This document shows, one piece after another, positions 1 through 5,637 of a stretch of DNA of 7,442 bases; within the stretch, counting starts at the first letter, position 1; each line of letters starts with the position of its first letter. The DNA is from Propionibacteriaceae bacterium. GTDB lineage: Bacteria; Actinomycetota; Actinomycetes; Propionibacteriales; Propionibacteriaceae. The stretch spans positions 1 to 7,442 of the forward strand of contig JAIRXX010000176.1 of NCBI GenBank assembly GCA_031268065.1, written 5' to 3'. The position numbers and the translations under genes were made by a program. The notes beneath the pieces were generated by a model, which was not told the origin of the DNA, did not search any database, and saw only the letters and a list, made by a program, of their open reading frames with translations.

Positions 1-983
1 CGCAATTGCACGGCTACGAGGGCAATTACTCCACCTATCTGGAGACGAAACGCTCCCGGCTCAGCATCGAGGGCAAGAAAGACGCCAAGCGGGCGAAAAT
101 CCTGGCCCGCGAATTGGAATGGGTGCGCTCCAATCCCAAAGCGCGGCAGGCCAAAAACCGCGCCCGGCTGGCCCGCTACGAGGAGTTGGCCGCCGAGGCC
201 GAGCGCAACCGCCAGATCGACTTGGCCGAGATCAACATCCCGCCCGGCCCCCGGCTCGGCTCCACGGTGCTGGAGGCGCAGAAGCTCCGCAAAGGCTTCG
301 GCGAGCGGGTGCTGATCGATGATCTGAGCTTCATCCTGCCCCGAGCAGGCATCGTTGGCGTGATCGGCCCGAACGGGGTGGGCAAGACCACGCTGTTCAA
401 GATGCTCATCGGGGATGAGCAGCCCGACGCCGGTGTGCTCAGGGTCGGCGAGACGGTCAGTTTCTCCTACGTCGATCAGGGCCGCTCCGGCATCGACCCC
501 GGCAAGAATGTCTGGGAAGTGGTCTCGGACGGCCTCGACCACATCAAAGTGGCCAGCTTCGAGATGCCGTCGCGGGCCTACGTGGCGTCGTTCGGCTTCA
601 AGGGGCCTGACCAGCAGAAACTCGCGGGAGTGTTGTCTGGCGGGGAGCGCAACCGGCTCAATCTCGCGCTCACCCTGAAGATCGGCGGCAATCTGCTGCT
701 CTTAGACGAGCCGACCAACGACCTAGACGTGGAGACGCTGCAATCCCTGGAAGACGCGCTGCTGGAATTCCCCGGCTGCGCGGTCGTAATCTCCCACGAC
801 CGCTGGTTCTTGGACCGGGTGGCGACCCATATCCTTGCCTGGGAGGGCACCGACGACGATGAGGCGAACTGGTTCTGGTACGAGGGCAACTACGCCGACT
901 ACGAGGAGCACAAGATCGCCCGCCTAGGCGCGGAGGCCGCCCGCCCGCACCGTTCCCAACACCGTCGGCTGACCCGAGGCTAA
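1..983 (+). CDS. ettA: Energy-dependent translational throttle protein EttA (ABC-F ATPase), C-terminal part, 5' end outside window
   Basis: EttA is a cytoplasmic ABC-F ATPase that binds the ribosomal E site and gates entry of 70S ribosomes into elongation according to ATP/ADP level. About 326 codons are present, starting in frame at base 3; the full family protein is about 555 residues, so the first nucleotide-binding domain is missing. Visible in order: the basic inter-domain linker that contacts P-site tRNA, with the family motif ARELEWVRSNPKARQAK (about 108-158); the second ABC domain with Walker A GPNGVGKTT (366-392), signature LSGGERNR (633-656), Walker B LLLLDEPTNDLD (693-728) and the SHD switch histidine (792-800). 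The tail HRRLTRG is typical. The match to EttA runs along the whole segment (IPPGPRLG, IDDLSF, EMPSRAYV, FKG.DQ, EFPGCAVVISHDRWFLDR), so it is not merely a generic ABC-F protein. Nothing looks damaged. The TAA stop is followed by a convergent gene. Confidence 0.96.
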   Translation, partial: QLHGYEGNYSTYLETKRSRLSIEGKKDAKRAKILARELEWVRSNPKARQAKNRARLARYEELAAEAERNRQIDLAEINIPPGPRLGSTVLEAQKLRKGFGERVLIDDLSFILPRAGIVGVIGPNGVGKTTLFKMLIGDEQPDAGVLRVGETVSFSYVDQGRSGIDPGKNVWEVVSDGLDHIKVASFEMPSRAYVASFGFKGPDQQKLAGVLSGGERNRLNLALTLKIGGNLLLLDEPTNDLDVETLQSLEDALLEFPGCAVVISHDRWFLDRVATHILAWEGTDDDEANWFWYEGNYADYEEHKIARLGAEAARPHRSQHRRLTRG

Positions 984-1031
984 ACCCGGGCTGTCTGCAT
1001 CACTGGGTCACAGCAGGTTTGACGAGAGCAG

Positions 1032-1053
1032 CCGGACTCATGGCTTGATCCGG
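1032..1053. terminator. Weak hairpin in the convergent gap, possible terminator
   Basis: CCGGA-c-TCA pairs with TGA-TCCGG around a TGGCT loop (eight pairs with one bulged C). It lies between the stop codons of the convergent ettA and lipoprotein genes, so it could end transcription from either side. There is no T-run on either strand, so it is not a canonical intrinsic terminator. The rest of the 984-1078 gap shows nothing else. Confidence 0.3.
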
Positions 1054-1078
1054 AACGTCCGAGAGCCGTGCGACTCGC

Positions 1079-1669
1079 TCACGGCAGCATCATTTCCACC
1101 AACATGACCGGCTCTCCATCGAGTGAATAGATGAAGAAAGGAGTATCGTAATAGTCCTTGATCATAGCGGCAAACGTTTTACCCAATATCGGCTTGAAAT
1201 AATTATGCGGGTCAACCAAAATGACCGGAAAACTCATTTCTAATTTTTCGAGCTTAACTTCTCTGTTAGTGAATCTGGGTTCTTCACCACCTTTCCCAGT
1301 CGGTTCAACACGGTCAATCATTAAGGTGAGTCGATTACCCATATCCTCCCATGCCGCCGAGTCGATGAGGGCTATCCCGTTCTCTTTAAACGCTTTTTTC
1401 TTGTCACTCGAAACATCGATAAGGCCTAGCACCATGCCCCATGCTCCATCGTCTTCAATATCGCTCGCATCTGTGGCCTCAACCGGAGCAGCAGAATCTG
1501 ATGGCGTAAGAGGATTATGTGTCTGGGGTGGCTGGGATGGTGATCGCAATATCGAATCAGAACACCCGGAAAAGACTCCCGTAATGAGGACACACACAAC
1601 AGCAAGCCTCAACAACCGGGAAGCCAAGTTCGCCGCCATTGCGCCAGCAGTCCGCCTAGTTGCTCTCAC
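1079..1669 (-). CDS. Small putative lipoprotein of unknown function
   Basis: I do not recognise the family. The product (196 residues from GTG 1669) has a basic N-terminus, a hydrophobic stretch (LAVVCVLITGVFSG) and Cys36 in VFSGC, which fits a lipobox apart from Phe at -3; this suggests a lipid-anchored protein on the outer face of the membrane. A Pro/Ser/Thr-rich linker (about residues 40-65) precedes a compact domain of about 120 residues with alternating strand-like segments (GMVLGLIDV, RLTLMIDRV, SFPVILVDPHNYF) and the end FFIYSLDGEPVMLVEMMLP. The start is uncertain: neither GTG 1669 nor ATG 1639 has a good ribosome binding site. GTG 1669 is preferred because it gives a basic n-region and lies inside the end of the upstream out-of-frame tail, which would allow coupled translation. 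The gene follows the secreted propeller-like gene on the same strand and shares its AT-richer composition, so the two are probably one operon. Confidence 0.75.
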   Translation of the reverse strand: MRATRRTAGAMAANLASRLLRLAVVCVLITGVFSGCSDSILRSPSQPPQTHNPLTPSDSAAPVEATDASDIEDDGAWGMVLGLIDVSSDKKKAFKENGIALIDSAAWEDMGNRLTLMIDRVEPTGKGGEEPRFTNREVKLEKLEMSFPVILVDPHNYFKPILGKTFAAMIKDYYDTPFFIYSLDGEPVMLVEMMLP

Positions 1670-1805
1670 TTGAAGTACCGCCCAACCACGTACCCACTAA
1701 AATCCGACTCCCATTTTCCTTCCTTCTATCCATGACCACTACCACATGAGCACCTTTTTTGTTCAAGATATCATTGGCTTTCACATTCTTTGCATCATTG
1801 GATAC
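1656..1805 (-). other. Out-of-frame 49-codon extension of the propeller gene (probable frameshifted C-terminus)
   Basis: Directly after the run of five A (minus strand, 1810-1806), the frame shifted by one base from the propeller gene is open from GTA 1805 to TAG 1658-1656. It reads like real protein: a polar helix-like part (VSNDAKNVKANDILNKKG), then strand-like AHVVVVMDRR and RILVGTWLGG. It has no good start of its own, and a TAA lies just upstream in this frame. Removing one A from the run would join it to the propeller gene at Ala-Ala-Ile-Lys and replace that gene's short end (Ser-Ile-Gln-stop). The joined gene would then overlap GTG 1669 of the lipoprotein by 14 bases, a normal operon arrangement. 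It may be a true mutation, a sequencing error in the A-run, or programmed slippage; the sequence alone cannot decide. Confidence 0.55.
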
Positions 1806-2862
1806 TTTTTATTGCAGCATTGCCTGGAACATATCTTGGTTCTATCATAGCCGTGGCGACGGCATCCACTTTAGGTTTCATAGCCTTCGCCCTCTGTTCC
1901 GCAGTTGGAGGAGCATCGGGCCTCAGTTCGAGCACTTGCACACGCTCTTCGGCGATAAGCAGTTGATAGACCTTGCCCCGGTCCACAACCACCTCGCGAT
2001 TAGGGGTGAAATATTCAGCATTCTGCAAAGTGTACGTCGCTATTTGCACCCCTTGCGCTGCATATTTCACAACATATTTTGTATAAGTCCAAGCTCCAGT
2101 AGTTTCGTCAAATAGTCCATCGCTCGCCAAGTAGTAGACATAGCCGTCACCACGATATATTTCCTCAATTCCCATCGGCTCATTGGGAACCATAATGGTC
2201 TTCACCACCGAGCCATCTGAGTCCATGACTACAAATCCGTTGTCTATGATGTCAAACGCTTCCGATTTCCCATCAATCACTGATTTTGCCATCCTACTTA
2301 GCAGAACTTGTGTTCCGTCTTCTAGCAACACCTTGTTCACACCATCCGAACTGACCAACTTACTAGCGCCAATCATTGGCGACGCGACGTCAGCGGAAGT
2401 CGCGCGTGTCAGCGAATTGCCGACTTGAACAGTAAACTCATAGAATGGCTTAGATTTTTTGCCACGGACAGGATGCTCATTCGTAGAAAAAATTCGGTTA
2501 TTTTCGCCTAGAATTATCAGTTTCTCTTTGCCAACCTGAAAATCGATGGCACCGATCCCAGCCACGGGAATATCCCATATTTGCTTTCCTTTAGAATACT
2601 TGGTGATCACATCATTGACAGGATCATCTAAATAAATCGAATCCCCGCTCACAGAAAAAGTCGTCGGAGCCAATGGGAGACTCTCGGAATGGAAATTCAC
2701 ACCGCGTCGAGTTTCGAATTTGACTTTAGGGCTGGTGGCTGTCCCTGGAATGGCTGCTTGGACATTCGTTTCGCCCGGATCAGCATTGGCAGCAACCCCT
2801 TGAGCGCAATAAATAAGCCCACCCAGCGACACGCATAGAAAGATAGAGATGACCCTCTTCAC
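1795..2862 (-). CDS. Secreted beta-propeller-like protein of unknown function (C-terminus possibly frameshifted)
   Basis: The product is 355 residues from GTG 2862. This start is chosen because GGGGGGAA (2875-2868) ends seven bases before it; the frame also has a TTG at 2877, but that would lie inside the ribosome binding site. The N-terminus MKRVISIFLCVSLGG has a basic end and a hydrophobic core, with a likely signal peptidase I site after ANA, so the protein should be exported. The body shows repeated strand-like units with propeller-type wording: FSVSGDSIYLDDPVNDVITKY, then DFQVGKEKLIILGENNRIF, GDGYVYYLASDG and DRGKVYQLLIAEERVQVLEL. I infer a six- or seven-bladed fold of the NHL/WD-like kind; no catalytic motif is visible in frame. 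A Pro/Ala/Lys-rich helix (PPTAEQRAKAMKPKVDAVAT) follows. The frame stops abruptly at 1797-1795, just after an A-run, where a better coding frame takes over. It is the first gene of the minus-strand pair. Confidence 0.75.
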   Translation of the reverse strand: MKRVISIFLCVSLGGLIYCAQGVAANADPGETNVQAAIPGTATSPKVKFETRRGVNFHSESLPLAPTTFSVSGDSIYLDDPVNDVITKYSKGKQIWDIPVAGIGAIDFQVGKEKLIILGENNRIFSTNEHPVRGKKSKPFYEFTVQVGNSLTRATSADVASPMIGASKLVSSDGVNKVLLEDGTQVLLSRMAKSVIDGKSEAFDIIDNGFVVMDSDGSVVKTIMVPNEPMGIEEIYRGDGYVYYLASDGLFDETTGAWTYTKYVVKYAAQGVQIATYTLQNAEYFTPNREVVVDRGKVYQLLIAEERVQVLELRPDAPPTAEQRAKAMKPKVDAVATAMIEPRYVPGNAAIKSIQ

Positions 2863-2867
2863 AATCG

Positions 2868-2875
2868 TTCCCCCC
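2868..2875 (-). promoter_or_regulatory. Ribosome binding site that fixes the propeller gene start
   Basis: GGGGGGAA on the minus strand, with seven bases between its last G and GTG 2862. It decides for the GTG over the TTG at 2877. Confidence 0.75.
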
Positions 2876-2894
2876 AAGATAGTGAATCATCACA

Positions 2895-2923
2895 AGGCTA
2901 GCGGACAAATACCAGCTAGCCAA
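2895..2923 (-). promoter_or_regulatory. Probable promoter with overlapping inverted repeat (candidate operator)
   Basis: On the minus strand TTGGCT (2923-2918) and TAGCCT (2900-2895) are 17 bases apart, a plausible -35/-10 pair with the TANNNT form common in Actinomycetota. Transcription would start near 2888, giving a leader of about 26 bases that includes the ribosome binding site. A perfect 7-base inverted repeat, GGCTAGC (2896-2902) and GCTAGCC (2915-2921), lies over both promoter elements. The core GCTAGC is itself a palindrome and occurs twice, 18 bases apart. A protein bound here would block polymerase. Which regulator might bind is unknown. Confidence 0.45.
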
Positions 2924-2929
2924 GAGGCA

Positions 2930-3258
2930 CTTCATCGGCCCGTACCCCATCGCCATACAAGGCAGACTGTGTTCATGGCCCCTAGCGAGTCGCGCAGTTT
3001 CACTCATGACGGCACCGGCTCCAATGCCTAGTGGCGACTCTGGATGCTTGAAATCCGGCTACTGTCCTTCGCACTGCGGCATCGACGGCAAGGACCATAA
3101 CCGTCCTGGCACCGATATGCGAACTGGCAGCACGCACCCTAGGCAGCGGGTCTTGGACGCATACCCGCCCAATCCACGGGCCGTCCGAATCGAGGTTGTC
3201 GGGCTGAAGGCCGGACATTGGGCATAAGCTTGTGCAGCGCATAGCTTTGACCAGACTT
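2930..3258. other. Gene-poor stretch between divergent genes
   Basis: No convincing gene, tRNA or mobile element is visible. Short open frames exist on both strands (for example + 3006-3227 and - 3000-3242), but none has a ribosome binding site, a recognisable motif or clear coding character. The stretch must hold the promoter of the oxidoreductase gene. The only candidate I see is weak: TTGGGC (3218-3223) and TAGCTT (3242-3247), 18 bases apart. An imperfect inverted repeat, AAGCTtgTGC-agc-GCAtAGCTT (3226-3247), covers the -10 part of that candidate. A possible pair of alternative hairpins lies at 3064-3110. Confidence 0.4.
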
Positions 3259-3264
3259 AGGAGG
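3259..3264 (+). promoter_or_regulatory. Consensus ribosome binding site of the oxidoreductase gene
   Basis: AGGAGG, seven bases before ATG 3272. It is the only perfect Shine-Dalgarno sequence in the window and predicts efficient translation. Confidence 0.9.
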
Positions 3265-3271
3265 GCGAACG

Positions 3272-4369
3272 ATGGCTACCGGCATCGGCATCATTGGCAC
3301 TGGAGTTATCTCCCGGCAGTATTTCGACACCTTTGCGAAGACCAGCGGTCTCAAAGTCGTGGCGGTGGCTGATCTGGACTTGGAACGGGCCGGACAGGTC
3401 GCGGCGGCTCGCGGGACTGCCGCGATGACGGTGGAGCAGCTGCTAGCCGACGAGCGGATCGAGATCGTGCTGAATCTGACCGTCCCAGCGGCGCACGCCG
3501 AGGTGGACGCCCAGATAATCGCCGCCGGAAAGCATGTCTGCGCGGAGAAGCCGCTCGCCCTCGACGTTCCTTCCGGCTTGGACATCCTTGCCCGCGCGGA
3601 AGCTGCCGGAGTTCGCGTTGCCTCCGCGCCGGACACCTTCCTGGGCACCGGCGTGCAGACCTCCATCGACTTGGTGCGCGGCGGACGCATCGGGGAGCCG
3701 TTCGCCGCGACGGCGCTCTGGGGTTCGGCAGGCCCGGAATTGTGGCATCCCAATCCGGGCTTCTACTACCAGCCCGGCGGCGGACCGGTCTTGGACATGG
3801 GTCCGTATTATCTGACCGCCCTGGTGCAATTGCTCGGTCCGGTGCGCCGGGTGCAGTCGAGCGTTATCCCGGTGCGCCGGGAGCGGGTTTTCGGGGCTGG
3901 GCCAGCCGCCGGAAAGCCGGTGCCGGTGAGCGTACCCACCGCAGCTGCGGCGATATTGGAGCACGAGGGCGGCGCGGTCACCTCGGTGACGCTCAGCTTC
4001 GAGACCTGGGGCCACAACAATGAGCCGTTCTTCGAGGTCTACGGCACCGCTGGCAGCCTGCGGGTGCCCGATCCGAACTGGTTCGACGGCGTTCCGCTGC
4101 TCTATGACGCCAGCGGGGTGGTCACCGCCGCCCAGGAAGCCGAACGGAAGTGGGAACCAGTGCAGCCGAGCGCCGGATTCATCGGCGGCGGGCGCGGACT
4201 CGGCCTGCTCGACTTGGCCGAATCAATCAAAGCTGGGCGCCCGCACCGGGCCAGCGGGGAATTGGCGCTGCATGTCCTGGAAGTGATGGCGGCGATCAAC
4301 GCCGGTGGCGCCGAGATTTCCTCCTCCCCCGCCGCTGCCGAGATCGTCGGATTGCGCGAATTGAACTGA
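3272..4369 (+). CDS. Gfo/Idh/MocA-family oxidoreductase
   Basis: A cytoplasmic NAD(P)-dependent dehydrogenase of 365 residues, the normal size for this family, which oxidises or reduces sugars, inositols and related polyols. The N-terminal Rossmann domain shows GIGIIGTGVIS (Gly9, Gly11, Ser14) and the acidic residue ending strand two in VVAVADLD, which usually prefers NAD over NADP. The family lysine lies in EKP (Glu92-Lys93-Pro94). The C-terminal substrate domain includes HPNPGFYYQPGGGPVLDMG and the later sheet NEPFFEVYGTAGSL. In the usual D-x-G-x-H-x-x-D active-site motif this protein has D175-M-G177-P-Y179-Y-L-T182, so the customary His is Tyr and the second Asp is Thr. I believe this is seen in a recognised branch of the family, but the substrate cannot be named. 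It precedes a LacI-family regulator on the same strand with a 91-base gap, which suggests sugar-responsive control. Confidence 0.93.
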   Translation: MATGIGIIGTGVISRQYFDTFAKTSGLKVVAVADLDLERAGQVAAARGTAAMTVEQLLADERIEIVLNLTVPAAHAEVDAQIIAAGKHVCAEKPLALDVPSGLDILARAEAAGVRVASAPDTFLGTGVQTSIDLVRGGRIGEPFAATALWGSAGPELWHPNPGFYYQPGGGPVLDMGPYYLTALVQLLGPVRRVQSSVIPVRRERVFGAGPAAGKPVPVSVPTAAAAILEHEGGAVTSVTLSFETWGHNNEPFFEVYGTAGSLRVPDPNWFDGVPLLYDASGVVTAAQEAERKWEPVQPSAGFIGGGRGLGLLDLAESIKAGRPHRASGELALHVLEVMAAINAGGAEISSSPAAAEIVGLRELN

Positions 4370-4384
4370 CCTGGCGCTGGCAGG
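4370..4384 (+). terminator. Small hairpin after the oxidoreductase gene
   Basis: CCTG pairs with CAGG around a seven-base loop, starting directly after the TGA stop. The stem has only four pairs and no T-run follows, so it is weak. It may slow or partly end transcription before the regulator's own promoter. Confidence 0.15.
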
Positions 4385-4439
4385 CGCGCAGACGCCGTAT
4401 TGTCGCTAATCGCGCTGCGTCACTGAGTTGGCCTGGCGA

Positions 4440-4454
4440 ATACTCGGGTATGCT
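4440..4454 (+). promoter_or_regulatory. Candidate promoter and operator of the LacI-family gene
   Basis: TATGCT (4449-4454) fits a -10 box and ends six bases before GTG 4461, so transcription could begin at the start codon and give a leaderless message. TTGGCC (4428-4433) is a poor -35 candidate with only a 15-base spacer. Overlapping the -10 is the imperfect palindrome ATACTCGGGTAT (4440-4451; 10 of 12 positions symmetrical) with a central CG, the usual style of LacI-family operators. This suggests autorepression. Confidence 0.35.
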
Positions 4455-4460
4455 CGTGGC

Positions 4461-5480
4461 GTGGCCAGGCCCTACCGTACTACCGCTCGGCGCGTCACTT
4501 TGGAAACTGTCGCCAAGGACGCCCGCGTATCAGTCTCCACTGTCTCGAAAGTCCTGAACGGACGCAGCGGGGTGTCGATGGCGACCCGCCGCGCGGTGGA
4601 GGAACGTTTGGAGAAACACGGGTATTCCCCGCGCAACACACCCAATGTCGCCAAGACCATCGAAATAGTCTTCTACGAGCTGGGCACCGAATGGCTGCTC
4701 GAAGTGTTGCAGGGTGTCGATAAAGTCGCCCGCGAGCTGGGCTGCAGCATCCTGCTCACCCGGTCGCATGACCTCCACTCCCCCGAACACGGCTGGGCGG
4801 ACGGCGTTGTGCAGCGCCACCCGATCGGCGTAATCCTGCTCTTCTCCTCCGTATCCGCCGCCGACAAGCGGCAATTGCGCAACCGTTCGATACCTTTTGT
4901 CGTTGTAGACCCGGCTGGAAAGCCCGATCCCGACATCGCCTACGTCGGTGCGCAGAATTGGGCTGGCGGGTTGGCGGCCACCCAGCACCTGCTGTCGCTG
5001 GGCCATCGGGAAATAGCCATGATAAACGGCCCAGAGGACCAACTCTGCTCGCAAGCCCGGATGTCCGGCTTCCGCTCCGCCTTGGAGATGGCCGGGTTGA
5101 CCTGCCGTCCCGAATTTCTGCGCTGGGGCGATTTCCACCCCGAGGAGGGGCGCTCCATCGCGGCTGAAATGCTCCGCCTCCCCACCCGCCCCACCGCCAT
5201 CTTCGCCGGCGCCGACCTGCAGGCGCTCGGGGTCTACCAAGCTGCCGGGGAACTCGGCCTGCGCATTCCCGAAGACCTCTCCGTGGTGGGCTTCGATGAC
5301 CTGCCCATTGCCAGCCTGTCCTGGCCGCCGCTGACCACCGTCCGCCAGCCGATCCGGGATATGGCCGAAACAGCCGCTCGGGTCATCACCGAGCCGCTGG
5401 ACCCGCAGCGGCAACGGCTCGAATTGGCCACCGAATTAGTGGTCCGAGCGTCCACCGCTGCTTTGGAAATCGCTGGCTGA
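4461..5480 (+). CDS. LacI-family transcriptional regulator
   Basis: A DNA-binding repressor of 339 residues counted from GTG 4461. The frame is open further up to a TTG at 4428, but the added residues are unlike the family, whereas the GTG start gives MARPYRTTARRVTLETVA, typical of actinobacterial members. The helix-turn-helix is clear at about residues 13-58 (TLETVAKDARVSVSTVSKVL, then RRAVEERLEKHGYSPR). The periplasmic-binding-protein-like sensor follows, with IPFVVVDPAG, LGHREIAMINGP, the LPTRPTAIFAGADLQALGVY segment and VVGFDDLPIASLSWPPLTTV near the end. The hinge is unusual: where many members have A-R-x-L, this one reads NTPNVAKTIEIVFYELG, which I believe is typical of a subgroup. A sugar or sugar derivative should be the inducer. 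The neighbouring oxidoreductase is the likeliest target, together with the gene itself. Confidence 0.94.
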   Translation: MARPYRTTARRVTLETVAKDARVSVSTVSKVLNGRSGVSMATRRAVEERLEKHGYSPRNTPNVAKTIEIVFYELGTEWLLEVLQGVDKVARELGCSILLTRSHDLHSPEHGWADGVVQRHPIGVILLFSSVSAADKRQLRNRSIPFVVVDPAGKPDPDIAYVGAQNWAGGLAATQHLLSLGHREIAMINGPEDQLCSQARMSGFRSALEMAGLTCRPEFLRWGDFHPEEGRSIAAEMLRLPTRPTAIFAGADLQALGVYQAAGELGLRIPEDLSVVGFDDLPIASLSWPPLTTVRQPIRDMAETAARVITEPLDPQRQRLELATELVVRASTAALEIAG

Positions 5481-5481
5481 C

Positions 5482-5502
5482 GCCGACCTGCGCGGGCTTT
5501 TT
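5482..5502 (+). terminator. Possible intrinsic terminator after the LacI-family gene
   Basis: A short GC-rich imperfect stem (GCCG with CGGGC, one bulge) is followed at once by TTTTT (5498-5502), two bases after the stop codon. The T-run and position favour a terminator; the stem is poor. CGGGC (5493-5497) can instead pair with GCCCG (5508-5512). Confidence 0.4.
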
Positions 5503-5525
5503 ATGATGCCCGATCCTAAAACTTC

Positions 5526-5554
5526 TTGCAGCAGGGCAAGGTTTCCTTGCGCAA
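5526..5554. repeat. Two-part hairpin upstream of the export operon
   Basis: GCAAGG (5536-5541) and CCTTGC (5545-5550) form a perfect six-pair stem with a TTT loop. Outer TTGC (5526-5529) and GCAA (5551-5554) can extend it across a six-base bulge. No T-run follows on the + strand, so it looks more like an operator or leader structure than a terminator. It sits about 85 bases before the lipoprotein start. Confidence 0.35.
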
Positions 5555-5607
5555 AGATCTCTCATGTTTCGGAGATTAGCGGCGGTGGGGCTTGGAGGAC
5601 CAACTGG

Positions 5608-5613
5608 TAGCCT
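5608..5613 (+). promoter_or_regulatory. Weak -10 candidate for the export operon
   Basis: TAGCCT matches TANNNT and is the same hexamer proposed for the minus-strand pair. No acceptable -35 element lies at normal distance, so this is only the best guess in the gap. Confidence 0.15.
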
Positions 5614-5637
5614 ATGGGCATGAAAGGTGATGTTGTT

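Noticed and set aside
1759..2115. Plus-strand open frame opposite the propeller gene
   Set aside because: The minus strand has the signal peptide, ribosome binding site and propeller-like repeats; the plus frame is aromatic-rich and has no such support.
3006..3227. Plus-strand small open frame ending before the oxidoreductase gene
   Set aside because: No ribosome binding site before ATG 3006 and poor coding character over its first half.
3000..3242. Short minus-strand open frame with MVLAVDAA, considered as a transposase remnant
   Set aside because: One short phrase is not enough. No DDE motif, terminal inverted repeats or target duplication is visible.
3139..3753. Long minus-strand open frame (204 codons) over the oxidoreductase gene
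   Set aside because: It mirrors a clearly coding GC-rich gene, has low-complexity Ala/Arg/Ser content and no ribosome binding site.
4530..5414. Minus-strand open frame of 294 codons inside the LacI-family gene
   Set aside because: Antisense to an unmistakable gene; open only because of third-position GC bias.
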